NCBI GenBank assembly: GCA_016710985.1
Contig: JADJTX010000059.1
Coordinates: 1 to 64,000 of the forward strand
Length of the DNA: 64,000 nucleotides
Direction: 5' to 3'
Source of the DNA: Ignavibacteria bacterium
GTDB lineage: Bacteria; Bacteroidota; Ignavibacteria; Tepidaquicellales; Tepidaquicellaceae
Position 1 is the first letter of the stretch. Every line of letters begins with the position of its first letter. Positions 1 to 9,870 of the stretch are shown here, piece after piece. Both the position numbers and the translations under genes were made by a program. The notes under the pieces were generated by a model. The model was not told the origin of the DNA. It saw nothing but the letters and a program-made list of their open reading frames with translations, and did no database searches.

Positions 1-29
1 CTTTAAATTTCAATAATCAGGAGATTAAT

Positions 30-479
30 ATGACAGATGAATTAAAAAAGGAAATTGAAAAGCTGACTAACAAGATTCTTGAGATCAGAAAGAAAAGCAA
101 ACAAAGGATGATCAGGAAATATTTGACTCTGAAAAGCAATTTAAGTTTAAAACCATGATCACTTTCAATCATATCATACCTCTTGTAAAAGACTCTTCAA
201 ATATTTTAGGCAGGTCAGGATGTTTCTTAAATTATTATTCGAATGAACTCGTCGTAATACGTGATCCGCGAAAAAGAATTTTCATACAGATCTTATTTTT
301 ACCCTTACTGACACAGCAAGATCACGCTCGGTGTGAATGCCCTGTTTCTTCAGTTTTCTTACAGCCCGGTAAAAGAAAATATAAAAGTCACCAGCCAAGC
401 TTTCCATTAAATCAGATGAAGCGAGTGGAATAAAATTGACGAACTTGAGATAGATGAATTTGCAATGGTGAAAGATTGA
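30..479 (+). pseudogene. frame-broken small ORF, function unknown
   Basis: An ATG with an AGGAG ribosome site just upstream opens a charged, helix-rich frame (MTDELKKEIEKLTNKI) that stops after 42 codons. Shifting frame near position 108 continues it through 155-433, and a second shift near 425 gives an acidic tail (IDELEIDEFAMVKD) ending at a TGA. I do not recognise the family, and no domain motif is visible. The minus strand across 282-659 is also open but is largely made of repeat-encoded residues, so the plus reading is preferred. Either a decayed gene or a gene with two or three base-call indels; the surrounding 7 kb is full of similar breaks. Confidence 0.3.
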
Positions 480-525
480 TAAATATTTTTTTAATTTTTT
501 GAAAGACAAATGGTTAAGTTTAACG

Positions 526-647
526 GTTGATACCCGATAGTTGATAATTGATAGTTGATAATTGATAGTTGATAATTGATAGTTGATAATTGATAATTGA
601 TAATTGATAATTGATAACTGATAATTGATAATTGATAATTGATAATA
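526..647. repeat. heptamer tandem repeat (GATAATT/GATAGTT)
   Basis: About 17 consecutive 7-bp units alternating GATAATT and GATAGTT with a few substitutions fill the gap before the peptidase gene. The reverse complement encodes repeated INYQLS residues, which explains an apparent minus-strand ORF here. The same unit recurs in frame inside two type IX sorting domains near 11,620 and 13,180. Confidence 0.85.
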
Positions 648-650
648 ATA

Positions 651-702
651 CCTATACACTTATACACTTCTATATACTCTATACACTCTATACACTCTAT
701 AA
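651..702. repeat. nonamer tandem repeat (CTATACACT)
   Basis: Five to six 9-bp units of CTATACACT with small variations directly follow the heptamer array. A second array of the same family lies at 57,890-57,948. Confidence 0.75.
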
Positions 703-813
703 TTTGCTGTTAATTTACACCCAATACCTAATATTTTAATTCTATCCATGAATTTTATATTAAAATCATTAGTTTTATAAAAAATGAACTTACAAACCTG
801 TAATAATCCCATA

Positions 814-3050
814 ATGAAATCCTTCCTATTAATTTCCAATAGTAACTTTGTTTTAGCAGGAAATGTTTTTGCTGATGATATTTTTATCAAAGCAGGAAAC
901 AGTCTAAATAATTCAAAATGAAATAAGACTGATCAGTTCCGATGATTCACGAACGGTAATTGATGTAAAGTTGCATGGTTTCTATAATAAGAAATATAAC
1001 TTTGAAGGCAATCTATATGATAATATTTATTTGAATGAATTTGTATCACTGGGAAATGAAGGACAGGCAGCGCTCTGGACGATTACAAAGATGATAGCTA
1101 TTCCGAACTATAAGGATGTAAGAGTAGATAAATACTCTAGTCTCAGTTTTAATTCATTTGATGTAATTCCATATCAGACTCCGCTCCAATTAAGAAACAC
1201 AAACGGCAATACAGATGTCTTTCAAAAAGATAACTCTTACTATTCCTCAAATAAGAATAATCCGGAAAATATAGTCAGCATCAGGAAATTCCCAGTGATG
1301 AGGGATTACAGGATCGCTGTCGTAACAATTAATCCGGTTCAGTGCTAATCCTCATTGAGACAGCTTAAAGTTTATACCGATATAAATTTTGAATTAAAAT
1401 GTAGGCTATTCAAATGTAAATAATGTAACATATAGAGTCTGAGGGAATTTCAAAAAGCTTCCGGAATATTTATAGCAGTTGATCTTTAACTATAGCGGGA
1501 AGACAATACTTTTGCAGCAGCTCCTAAAATGTTAGTGCTTACCGGACAGTCTTGAGAGTGCAATTACACCCGTATGTCAGCTGGAAGACAAAAAAAGGAA
1601 TAAAGACAACCGTTAAGAAACGTTCTGAGATAAGGGTGACATTTCCGAGCTCCATAGAAATAAAAAGTTTTAATTGATCTTTGTGTCAGTCCGGACAGAC
1701 CTGAAGATGTTCTGATGATCGGAACGCAAGAGGTAATAAGACTATCATGGTTCAATGCGACAGGCGGCAAGTCAGATCATCCTTATATGTGCCTTGACGG
1801 TACTGACATTTGCCTGACATAGTTGTGGAGAATATCCGGTGGAAGTCACTGACAGAACTTAGATACGGCAATGTTCAAATTGGTTCAGTATGAAAAGCAG
1901 CCGAATGTAAGTGAGACTACTGGTATAAAAGAGCGCTTGTCCTTCACAGTAATGACGGCATAGATCCTATCAACATGCAGGTAGCGCTAAAGTGTATTTA
2001 CGAATGAAGGTGATTTACGAATGTTGATGTGGCAAGTCCGGAGTACATCGTCTGCACAGATCACAAATTATAATAACGGAGGCGTAAGCTGGATATGGTT
2101 TATCGGTCACGGCAGGAAACATCTGGGCGGATCCTGTATGGAGCATGTCCAACATGGTTAATTTAAATTACGGCTATAAACAGCCTTCCATAATTCCATT
2201 GCATGTTCAAATACAGATCTTGATTATTCTCAGACCGCGGATTGTTTCGGTGAAGCGTGGATCAAGAAGCCACAAGAACCTCGCATCTAATTTTACAGGA
2301 TCGACTGAGCTTTGCGCTTTCTATACAACGGATACGATCGGTCGTGAAATGTTATATGCATACTTCCGTCACGGTATTACTGACTTTGGGTTCAATGCTG
2401 AATTACGGAAAGATACAGGCGTATAATTATTTCGGCGGGAACGGAACTGTAACCGAAACTATACATCAATTCATGTTGCTCGGAGATCCGACTCAGGAAG
2501 CAGTCGTGTTCCGAAAGTCTGAATGTCAGTACTTCACTTGCAGGATCTGAATATTCAGTGAATGTAAAAGCAGCAGGGATAAATTCAAAAGGAGCGTTGG
2601 TTGCAATCAATCAAAACAATGAATTGAAAATTGCAGGTTACACTGACAGTCTGGGAAATTACCGTTTTAATTCTTCTGTTATTGAAAATTCAGTTCCTGT
2701 GAATTTAGTTGTTACAGGAAAAAATTTATTACCCTATGACGGAGATATGATCTTAACTAATATAAACAATGTTTCACAGTTAGCACAGAGCTATTCATTA
2801 TCACAGAACTATCCAAACCCGTTCAATCCGGCTACAAACATAAATTTCTCAATTCCAAAAAAATTCTTTGTGTCATTGAAGATTTTTGACGTGCTTTGGA
2901 AAAGAAGTTGCAACCTTAGTAAATGAGAATTTAAATCCGGGTTCATATAATTTTGATTTCAATGCATCTAATATTTCGAGCGGAGTTTATTTTTACAGGA
3001 TCACAGCGGGAGAGTTTTCTGAGGTGAAGAAGATGACGCTGCTGAAGTAA
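814..3050 (+). pseudogene. gingipain-type C25 peptidase with type IX sorting domain, multiply frame-broken
   Basis: Pieces in all three plus frames, read in order, spell a secreted cysteine peptidase of family C25. A hydrophobic N-terminus starts at ATG 814, and propeptide-like sequence runs through 971-1348. The core has a GHG motif near 2099-2113 (the family's catalytic His sits in GHG) and DCFGEAWIKK at 2240-2269. GREMLYAYFRHG follows near 2345, then an Ig/CarboxypepD-like stretch at 2558-2750. The C-terminus is a type IX sorting domain: SLSQNYPNPFNPAT near 2796-2837, ending in KKMTLLK before TAA 3048-3050. C25 proteins of this kind are exported by the type IX system and anchored at the surface. 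At least eight breaks occur in 2.2 kb; with the neighbouring tRNA and recJ also losing bases, poor sequence is as likely as true decay. Family call is firm, functional status unknown. Confidence 0.75.
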
Positions 3051-3153
3051 AGGTATTGGGTATTAGGTATTGGGTATTAGGTATTGGGTATTAGGTATTA
3101 GGTATTAGGTATTGGGTATTAGGTATTGGGATAGGTATTGGGTATTAGGTAAA
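3051..3153. repeat. heptamer tandem repeat (GGTATTG/GGTATTA)
   Basis: Fourteen or so 7-bp units start directly at the stop codon of the C25 peptidase gene. Related TATTGAG/TATTGGG units occur at 3990, 7165, 20,724 and 56,364. Confidence 0.85.
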
Positions 3154-3200
3154 TGAGAATGCTTTTAATAAAATAAAGAAACAGAAATATAATATTTTGA

Positions 3201-3230
3201 AAGGGCTGATTAACAATCAGCCTTTTTTAT
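3201..3230 (+). terminator. rho-independent terminator after the C25 peptidase
   Basis: An 11-bp stem (AAGGGCTGATT against AATCAGCCTTT, loop AAC) is followed by a T run. It is placed about 150 bases after the peptidase stop, beyond the heptamer array. The remaining gap to 3373 holds a CCACGAATTTCACGAAT-type dispersed repeat (3295-3311) and CGATTAA units (3340-3358), and no gene. Confidence 0.75.
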
Positions 3231-3373
3231 TTATTTAGATTTGTTTTTTGTCTTGAATTTCCAAATATCCATCCAAAAATAAGGAAAAGCCTGCCACGAA
3301 TTTCACGAATGAATAAAAAATATTATCACAAGACACGATTAACGATTAACGATTGAGATTGATCTGCCTTTTT

Positions 3374-3985
3374 TTACATTTTGTTTGCCTCTTTTAAAAA
3401 TGTTTTCATCATGACCTTCTTTCTGAACAGATGTATATGAATATGAAGTATCCTTTCCAGTGTCAGTATCCCTCTTTCTTGCTTAAAAGTCATTGTTTGC
3501 CACATCAAAGGCATTGTTGGCCACATCAAAGTCATTGTTTGCCACATCAAAGTCATTGTTTGCTGCAAACTCATCAAAGTCATTGTTTGCAATATCAAAA
3601 GTCATTGTTGCAACATCAAAGTCATTGTTTGCAACGTCAAAGTCATTGTTCTCAACATCAAAGTCATTGTTTGCTACATCAAAGTCATTGTTTGGAACAT
3701 CAAAGTCATTGTTTACAACGTCAAAGTCATTATTTACAACATCAAAGTCATTATTTACAACATCAAAGTGATTGTTTACAACATCAAAGTCATTGTTTGC
3801 AACATCAAAGTCATTGTTTGCAACATCAAAGTCATTGTTTGCAACATCAAAGTCATTATTGAGTCAATTGAAGAGGCATTATTGACAATTGAAGAGGCAA
3901 TACTAACAGTTATCGGAGCGGGTTTGTCTTTAAATGCCGGATAACTGTCTGTTAATGATCCCTTATGGTGTTTGCTTTTCAGATA
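3374..3985 (-). pseudogene. DFDVANN heptapeptide-repeat protein, frame-broken
   Basis: About 18 copies of a 21-bp unit lie at 3488-3860. Read on the minus strand they give a repeating DFDVANN heptapeptide. The same frame family continues on both sides. The N-terminal part reads YLKSKHHKGSLTDSY and PAPITVSIASSIVNN; the C-terminal part reads RDTDTGKDTSYSYTSVQ and KEGHDENIFKRG. A 21-bp (7-codon) period and sensible flanks argue for protein coding. No start codon is convincing, because the N-terminus abuts a tandem repeat at 3990-4060, and at least four shifts are needed. No known family is recognised; the acidic, Asn/Asp-rich repeat suggests an extracellular or metal-binding region, but that is a guess. 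The plus-strand frames (HQSHCLQ and ATSKSLF repeats) are weaker alternatives. Confidence 0.35.
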
Positions 3986-3989
3986 GTTG

Positions 3990-4138
3990 AGTTGGGTATT
4001 GAGTATTGAGTATTGGGTATTGGGTATTGAGTATTGAGTATTGAGTATTGAGTATTGAGATTAAGTAAAGTCTTGCAGTCTAACATATTCCGTCTCGCGT
4101 TTGACGTTTCACGTTTGACATCTGACGTTTACGTTTCA
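3990..4138. repeat. two short tandem repeats (GAGTATT; CGTTTGACATCTGACGTT-like)
   Basis: Positions 3990-4060 are ten 7-bp GAGTATT/GGGTATT units. Positions 4093-4138 are imperfect repeats of CGTTTGAC/ATCTGACG. The second type reappears inside the coding sequence of a sorting domain near 16,380-16,410. No gene is seen between 3986 and 4249. Confidence 0.75.
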
Positions 4139-4249
4139 AAAATTAAAGAAAAATCTTTGTATTCAAAGCAAAGAGCTGGGCTTCAATGGCGCGGTCGATA
4201 GCCATTGCAGTTGAATGTCGCGGATATTTTAAAGTAACTGTAGGAAAGT

Positions 4250-4903
4250 TCAGTAAATGAGGTTGTATAATCCGAAAGCAAATGAAATACCAGTGCTTAC
4301 ATTAAATCCCGGCAGCCATTTAGATCCTGAGACTGAATATAAATAAGCATACTGCGAATAAGAATAATACTCTTCGTAATCATAATATTCCCTGATTCTG
4401 TCATATTCTTCTGAAGTATACTGAAAAGCCGGACCGAACTTTTTAAGAAAACACCTGAGCCGACGGGACCGATTGATTGAATCTTCAAAGCTGCTGATAA
4501 CGGGACTGCATAAAGCTGCGAGTAACTGTTCCTGTCAATGTAATCCTGATTACCGATGCTTCCTGTTACAAATTCCGGATCTATATGACCATCGAAAGCA
4601 AATAAAAAAGTTGAGGAAAATTCAGCGGATATATTCTCATTGAAATTATATCCGGCTAGTATTCAAACTGAATCGGTGACCAGATAGTGGTGCTGTTATA
4701 GGAACCATAATAGTCATCGCTATAATAATCATCATGTCGCTCAGAACCTTCATGGAGTAGGCATTGCCGAAATACCCTCCGAGATAGCTCGATAATCCCG
4801 TTCCGGCACCGACAAAATCACCATTTGAATAATTCTGTGCATATGACTGACCGCAGGAAAGAATTACAGAGATTGAAATAATATATATTTTGAAGGTATT
4901 CAA
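4250..4903 (-). pseudogene. outer-membrane beta-barrel protein, frame-broken
   Basis: A clear signal peptide opens at ATG 4903 (MNTFKIYIISISVILSCGQ, cut after SYA) followed by NYSNGDFVGAGTG. Across several shifts the minus strand then gives a Tyr/Asp-rich stretch (DDYYSDDYYGSYN), barrel-like segments (GYNFNENISAEFSSTFLFAF), SIGPVGSGVFLKKFGP, and a final strand FNVSTGISFAFGLYNLIY before TGA at 4250-4252. The alternating pattern and aromatic last residue are typical of small OmpW/OprF-like barrels, and the assembled length (about 217 residues) fits. At least four indels are needed. Whether it is a real pseudogene or miscalled sequence cannot be told here. Confidence 0.5.
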
Positions 4904-4952
4904 GCAATATTCATTTTCAAAATCAAACTAAGCAATATCAAAAAACAAATAA

Positions 4953-5063
4953 AGTTAAAAGTTAAAAGTTAATTCATAAGATTCATAAGATTTATAAGAT
5001 TTATATTTGCTGAAGCTATTAACTATTAACTATTAACTTTTCTTATAAATCTTATAAATCTTT
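4953..5063. repeat. paired repeats in inverted orientation (GTTAAAA and ATAAGATTT families)
   Basis: The left half holds GTTAAAA units then 9-bp ATAAGATTT-type units. The right half holds the reverse complements of both (TTAACTA/TTAACTT and TTATAAATC). The halves could pair partly as a long hairpin. It lies between the outer-membrane protein start and tRNA-Leu. Confidence 0.6.
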
Positions 5064-5135
5064 AATCTTTTCTTATGTGACTGATTTTTCAAATTGTTTT
5101 TACTGACTTCTATAACTATTTTCCAAATGGCAAAA

Positions 5136-5216
5136 GCTCAGGTGGCGGAATTGCAGACGCGCTGCATTCAGGTGCAGTCTAAGAATTTAGGTAAGGGTTC
5201 GAGTCCTTCCTGAGCA
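5136..5216 (+). tRNA. tRNA-Leu (CAG), with apparently missing bases
   Basis: A 7-bp acceptor stem (GCTCAGG with CCTGAGC) encloses a D-arm GCG...CGC, an anticodon arm CTGCA-TTCAGG-TGCAG and a long variable region as in class II tRNAs. A TTCGAGT T-loop follows. The anticodon is CAG (Leu). The anticodon loop has 6 rather than 7 bases, the D-loop lacks part of the GG, and the T-stem 3' arm is one C short, so the gene is about 81 rather than 85 bases. CCA is not encoded. The missing bases are probably sequencing deletions, since recJ next door shows the same problem. Confidence 0.85.
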
Positions 5217-5247
5217 CAAAAATAAAGCCATGAAAAAGTGAAAAGAT

Positions 5248-7005
5248 TTGGAAACTAAAACACTATATTCGCAGGACCGTTCTGAAGAAATAGACATCGC
5301 TGATTTTACACAGCAAATGCGAGCTCTCAAAACAAATGTTCAGCTTCCTGATATCATTCTGAGATTGCTTTATATAAGAGGCATCCGGGATTATCAGAAA
5401 GTCCTGAAATTTTCCGTCCGTCAATTGACAAACTCTATGATCCGCAATTAATGAAAGACTGCGATAAGGCAGCTGCAAGGGTTGTAGAAGCCATAGACAA
5501 TAAGGAAGTCATAATGATACTTGGAGATTATGATGTTGACGGAACCTGCGGAGTGTCAATGTTTTATCTTTTCCTTAAAAAATTTCGGCTTAGAGTCCGA
5601 GATATATATCCCCGACCGTATTGATGAAGGGTACGGCATATCAGTCCAGGCGATCAATTTAGCAAAAGAAAAATTAAATTAATCATTGCGATTGACTGCG
5701 GTATCACGGCTTCTGAAAAGTTGAATATGCAAAATCTATCGGGATAGATTTTATCATCTGCGTACATCATCAGCCGCCTGAAAAGATCCCCGATGCTCTG
5801 GCGGTAATGGACCCGGTGAGGGAAGATGATGATTATCCATTCAAATATCTTTGTGGAACGGGAGTTGCATTTAAGCTGGCCCAGAGAGTTGCAGCCTTAA
5901 AAGGAAATCCTGACATGCCGAATTCACTGATAGATCTGGTTGCAATCGCAACCGCTTCTGACATTGTCCCGCTCTCTGATGAAAACAGAATATTAGTAGC
6001 TGAAGGATTTAAGCTTATCAATAAAGAGCCGCACAGCTCGCGCTTATCATTGAAAATATTAATTGAATCAAGCGGATTAAAAGTAGGTAACCTCACAACA
6101 AGCAATATGGTATTTACACTCGCTCCGAGGATAAATGCAGTAGGCAGGCTGGGCGATGCAAAACGGGCAGTGGAGCTGACCTGCGAAGACAATGAAAAGA
6201 TAAAAGAGTTTGCTTTCATACTAAATGATGAAAATCAAAACCGGAGAGGCATTGATAAAACCATTACAGATGATGTTTATAAAATTTATGACGAAGCCGA
6301 TAAGCTTGAAAACATGCGTTCAATTGTAATTCACAATAAGGAATGGCATCCGGTGTAGTTGGAATAGTAGCTGCACGGCTTGTGAAAATATAATCTTCCG
6401 TCGATAGTTCTGACAACTGTGAACGGAGTAGGAAAAGGCAGTGCAAGAAGCATTAATTCTTTCAATATCTACGAAGCGCTAAGCAGTGTACGAATCTTCT
6501 GATTCAATTCGGCGGGCATTTTCATGCTGCCGGTCTTGAGATCGAACTTGATAAAATTGAAGAGTTTAAAAAAACATTTAATGAAATAGCATCAAATGGA
6601 AATTACAGACGAGCAGCTTATCCCTGAGATAGAAGTTGATGGAGATCACTCTCGAAGAGCTGAATGAAAAGATCATTAAAATACTTTCTTTCTTTGAACC
6701 GTTCGGGACCTGACAACATGGCGCCTGTATTTGTCACAAAGGATCTTCAGATAATAGGCGAAGTAAGATTTGCAAAAGCGAACACTCATATCTTTAAGGT
6801 TATAGAACATGAATCAAAAAAATATTTGAAGCCCTGTTCTTTAATTCTCCGAATCCAAATATGATGTAAAAGGAAGATCCGGAAGGAAGAGGTAAAATCC
6901 AAAACAGGAAATTACTGTGACATATGCTATTCAGTCGACAGAAGCTTCTGGAACGGAAAGGAATATACAAAGCTGAGGATAAGGGATATGATAATAAGTT
7001 CGTAA
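5248..7005 (+). CDS. recJ: single-stranded-DNA-specific exonuclease RecJ (multiply frame-broken)
   Basis: RecJ is the 5'-3' single-strand exonuclease of recombination and mismatch repair. Fragments in all three frames assemble in order: RALKTNVQLPDIILRLLYIRGI, then motif I GDYDVDG at 5524-5544. Next is the DHH region, here reading VHHQPPEK at 5762. The intact core at 5807-6356 contains LVAIATASDIVPL and APRINAVGRLGDA. GVVGIVAARL and FGGHFHAAGLEI follow, then FFEPFGPDNMAPVF. The tail WNGKEYTKLRIRDMIISS ends at TAA 7003-7005. Length when repaired (about 580 residues) is normal for RecJ. At least seven indels separate the pieces. Start taken at TTG 5248; an ATG at 5229 is also possible with one indel. 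The 9-bp repeat downstream begins inside the stop codon. Identity is secure; intactness is not. Confidence 0.85.
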
Positions 7006-7225
7006 AGTTCGTAAAGTTTAAAGTTCGTAAGTTCGTAAGTTGTAAAGTTCGTTAAGTTCGTTAAGTTTGTAAAGTTTGTAAAGTTTGTAAAGTTTGTAAA
7101 GTTCTTAAAGATTGTAAGATCTAAAAAATATTGAATAGATTTAAATTTTAAACGAGTGGGAATACGCATTACACAATACCCACTACTCAATACTGAATAC
7201 TCAATACCTAATTCCAAATACTTAA
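6996..7225. repeat. nonamer array (CGTAAAGTT/TGTAAAGTT) then CAATACT heptamers
   Basis: From the recJ stop codon to about 7115 there are roughly thirteen 9-bp units of GTAAAGTTC/T. A short spacer follows, then CAATACT-type 7-bp units (7165-7225) running to within 13 bases of the yebC start. No gene is seen in the gap. Confidence 0.8.
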
Positions 7226-7237
7226 TACTTAAAAGAA

Positions 7238-7964
7238 ATGTCAGGTCATTCAAAATGGGCAACTATTAAAAGAAAGAAAGCGGCGACTGATTCAGCGCGC
7301 GGGAAAATTTTCACAAAAGTAATAAAAGAGATAACTATTTCTGCAAGGGACGGAGGCGGGGATCCTGATGCAAATCCGAGACTGCGTCTTGCAATTCAGA
7401 CTGCTAAGAGCAACAACATGCCTCAGGATAATATTACAAGAGCCATAAAAAAAGGTACAGGCGAGCTTGAAGGAGTCAGATATGAAGAAATAACTTATGA
7501 GGCATATGCGCCGGGCGGAGTTGCAGTTATAATAGAAAGTGTTACTGACAATAAGAACAGGACAGTCGCAGAGCTCCGGCATCTGATCTCAAAGAAGAAC
7601 GGAAATCTTGCTGAGTCAGGCGCAGTGTCGTGGATGTTTGAAAGAAAGGGGAGTTGTGAATGTGGAGAAGGAAAATGTGAAGGAAGATGATCTCATGGAA
7701 GTTATTCTTGATGCGGGAGCGGACGATCTTAAAGCTGAAGGTGATTACTTTGAGGTAACATCTTCGATCGAGAATTTTGAAAAGGTAAGAAAGGCAATTG
7801 AAGATAAATCATATAAAATGGAAAGCGCTTCCCTGCAGTATATTGCAAAAGATCTTCTGACGGTCGAAGGGAAGAACGCTGAAGAAGTGATAAGATTCAT
7901 TAAAGCGATAGAAGAGTATGATGTGCAGAATGTATATACGAATGCGGATTTTACTGATGAATAA
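7238..7964 (+). CDS. yebC: YebC/PmpR family regulator, one frame break
   Basis: YebC/TACO1 family proteins bind DNA or act on the ribosome at difficult motifs. The N-terminus MSGHSKWATIKRKKAATD is the family signature; ITRAIKKGTGELEG and YEAYAPGGVA follow. The second half (VEKENVKEDDLMEVILDAGA, ending VYTNADFTDE) lies one frame over. The shift falls in the GGGG at about 7648-7651: with three G's the frame runs through and yields a normal protein of about 241 residues, so an overcalled homopolymer is likely. Next genes ruvC and ruvA follow closely, the usual yebC-ruvC-ruvA arrangement in bacteria. Confidence 0.9.
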
Positions 7965-7988
7965 ATTTTAAATCCGGATCAGAAAAAG

Positions 7989-8543
7989 ATGAGAATAATA
8001 GGAATTGATCCCGGAACCAGTGTGACGGGAATCGGGATAGTCGAACAGAGAAATGAAAAGATCTATCTTATACATTATGATTCCATCAGTCTTAATTCAA
8101 AAGAATCCTTACCTGTAAGGCTGAAAAAAATTTATGATGAATGTCTGATCTGCATAAAAAAATTCAAGCCCGATGAGTTTGCTATCGAGACTGCATTTTA
8201 CGGAAAGAACATACAGTCAACATTAAAGCTCGGACAGGCAAGAGGAGTGGCGATCATAGCTGCTTTAAACTGCAATTTAAATATTTCGGAATACTCGCCG
8301 CGGGAAGTGAAAAAATCAGTTACAGGCAGCGGAGCTTCTTCAAAAGAACACGTACAGTACATGGTAAAATCAATTCTGTCATTAAGAGAAAGAGTAATAG
8401 AGATAGATTCTTCCGATGCGCTTGCTGTCGCACTTTGCCATTTTTACTGCAGGCAGAATGTGTTTCATAACGGCAATTCAAAAATAAAAAACAATTCCTG
8501 GAAATTTTTCATTGAACAAAATCCCGGAAGGATAAAAAAGTAA
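7989..8543 (+). CDS. ruvC: Holliday junction endonuclease RuvC
   Basis: RuvC cuts Holliday junctions after RuvAB branch migration. The protein is 184 residues, a normal length. The catalytic acidic residues are visible: Asp7 in IIGIDPGT, the Glu in FAIETAFYGKN (about 67), and the Asp pair region EIDSSDALAVALCH near 140. It lies 24 bases after yebC and 15 bases before ruvA, consistent with one transcript. Frame is intact. Confidence 0.95.
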   Translation: MRIIGIDPGTSVTGIGIVEQRNEKIYLIHYDSISLNSKESLPVRLKKIYDECLICIKKFKPDEFAIETAFYGKNIQSTLKLGQARGVAIIAALNCNLNISEYSPREVKKSVTGSGASSKEHVQYMVKSILSLRERVIEIDSSDALAVALCHFYCRQNVFHNGNSKIKNNSWKFFIEQNPGRIKK

Positions 8544-8558
8544 ATAACCAAATAACCA

Positions 8559-9185
8559 ATGATATCAACTCTGAGGGGAAAATTAATTCATAAGCATAAG
8601 AACGAGATAATACTTGATGTAAACGGAGTAGGGTATCAGGTTTTTATTTCAAAAAAAGTTTCGGAGAAAATTTCAGATAAACCGGCGGAATCCGGAACCG
8701 AATATACTGTTACGACTCATCTTGATGTAAAAGAAAATTCATTGACCCTTTACGGATTCGTTGATGAGAAGGAAAAGGAAATATTCAAACTGCTTACATC
8801 CGTCAACGGAATTGGTCCGCGCATGGCTCACAACATACTCACGCATTTATCTTTTGAAGAAGTCATCAGTATCATTTCAAATAAATTTTCAGCATCACAG
8901 ATCAAAATTCCCGGAATAGGATTAAAGAAACTCGAGCTGATCTCAATGACTTTGAAAGATAAGGTTTATAAGATTGACAGGGAAAGTTTTGAAAGTGAAG
9001 AAAAGTCAGTAAACGGCGGGTCACCTGAGTTCACAAGGTTCGAAGCTTTGAATGCACTGATGAATCTCGGCTATCAGAGAAATGAAGGTGAAAAGATCAT
9101 TCGTGAAGTCTTAAAGCTTAATGATACATTAAAACTTACTACTGAGGAAATAATAAGAAAATCTCTAGAATATATTTCAAAATAA
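8559..9185 (+). CDS. ruvA: Holliday junction helicase subunit RuvA
   Basis: RuvA is the DNA-binding subunit of the RuvAB branch migration motor. The 208-residue protein starts MISTLRGKLIHKHKNEIILDVNGVGYQV (OB-fold). It has tandem helix-hairpin-helix motifs in LTSVNGIGPRMAHNIL and IKIPGIGLKKLELI, and a C-terminal UBA-like domain (ALMNLGYQRNEGEKIIREVL) that contacts RuvB. The frame is intact. Next gene begins 5 bases after the stop. ruvB is not in this window. Confidence 0.95.
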   Translation: MISTLRGKLIHKHKNEIILDVNGVGYQVFISKKVSEKISDKPAESGTEYTVTTHLDVKENSLTLYGFVDEKEKEIFKLLTSVNGIGPRMAHNILTHLSFEEVISIISNKFSASQIKIPGIGLKKLELISMTLKDKVYKIDRESFESEEKSVNGGSPEFTRFEALNALMNLGYQRNEGEKIIREVLKLNDTLKLTTEEIIRKSLEYISK

Positions 9186-9190
9186 ATTTT

Positions 9191-9870
9191 ATGAATGACA
9201 TAGCGTTAGAAGAAATCTGGGGAAAGATAAGACTCCTGATGAAGTCCCATCCGTGGCATGGAGTTCCGATAGGGATAAATTATCCTGAAACAGTTACTAC
9301 CTATATTGAAATTGTGCCTACTGATACAGTAAAATATGAGATAGAAAAACACAGCGGGTATCTGAAAGTTGACAGACCGCAGAAGTATTCAAACATTTGT
9401 CCTACTCCATACGGATTCATTCCTCAGACACTCTGCAGTGAAAATGTAGCAAAGTTCTGTACTGAAAAGACCGGCAGAAAAATATCGTCGGTGACAATGA
9501 TCCTCTTGATATCTGTGTGGTGACGGAAAAGACTCTGAATCACAGCAACATTCTGCTTCAGGCGATCCCGATCGGCGGGTTAAGACTTATAGATAATAAT
9601 GAAGCTGATGATAAAATAATCGCAGTGATGAAAGATGATGCTATCTTCAGCAAGTGGAAGGACATTGCCGATTGTTCACAGTCATTCATTGACAGGCTGC
9701 AGCATTATTTCCTTACATATAAAGATGCCCCGGGCTCAGAAGGAAAGAGATGTGAGATAGAAAGTGTGTACGGAAGGGAAGAAGCATACAAGGTCATTGA
9801 AGCAAGCAATAAGGATTATCTGAACAAGTATTCCGATCTGAACAACCTTCTCAGCAGGGAAGAGATCTAA
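9191..9870 (+). CDS. ppa: soluble inorganic pyrophosphatase (family I), one frame break
   Basis: Hydrolyses pyrophosphate to phosphate, pulling biosynthetic reactions forward. The first part has HPWHGVPIGINYPETVTTYIEIVP and KVDRPQKYSNICPTPYGFIPQT. After one missing A at about 9482 the frame continues GDNDPLDICVVTEKT, the Mg-binding DxxxxD-type signature of family I. QAIPIGGLRLIDNNEADDKI follows, then a Lys-rich C-terminus ending YSDLNNLLSREEI. Repaired length is about 227 residues, slightly longer than bacterial PPases of about 175, as in the plant/Chlorobi-like subgroup with an N-terminal extension. Confidence 0.88.

Noticed and set aside
282..659. 125-codon minus ORF
   Set aside because: More than half is translated heptamer repeat and it overlaps the better plus frame; no family features.
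3488..3860. Regular 21-bp repeats resembling a CRISPR array
   Set aside because: Units are contiguous with no unique spacers, and no cas gene is present; the period is seven codons.
3431..3862. Plus-strand HQSHCLQ and ATSKSLF repeat ORFs
   Set aside because: Same DNA as the DFDVANN unit read on the other strand; no start context or sensible flanks.
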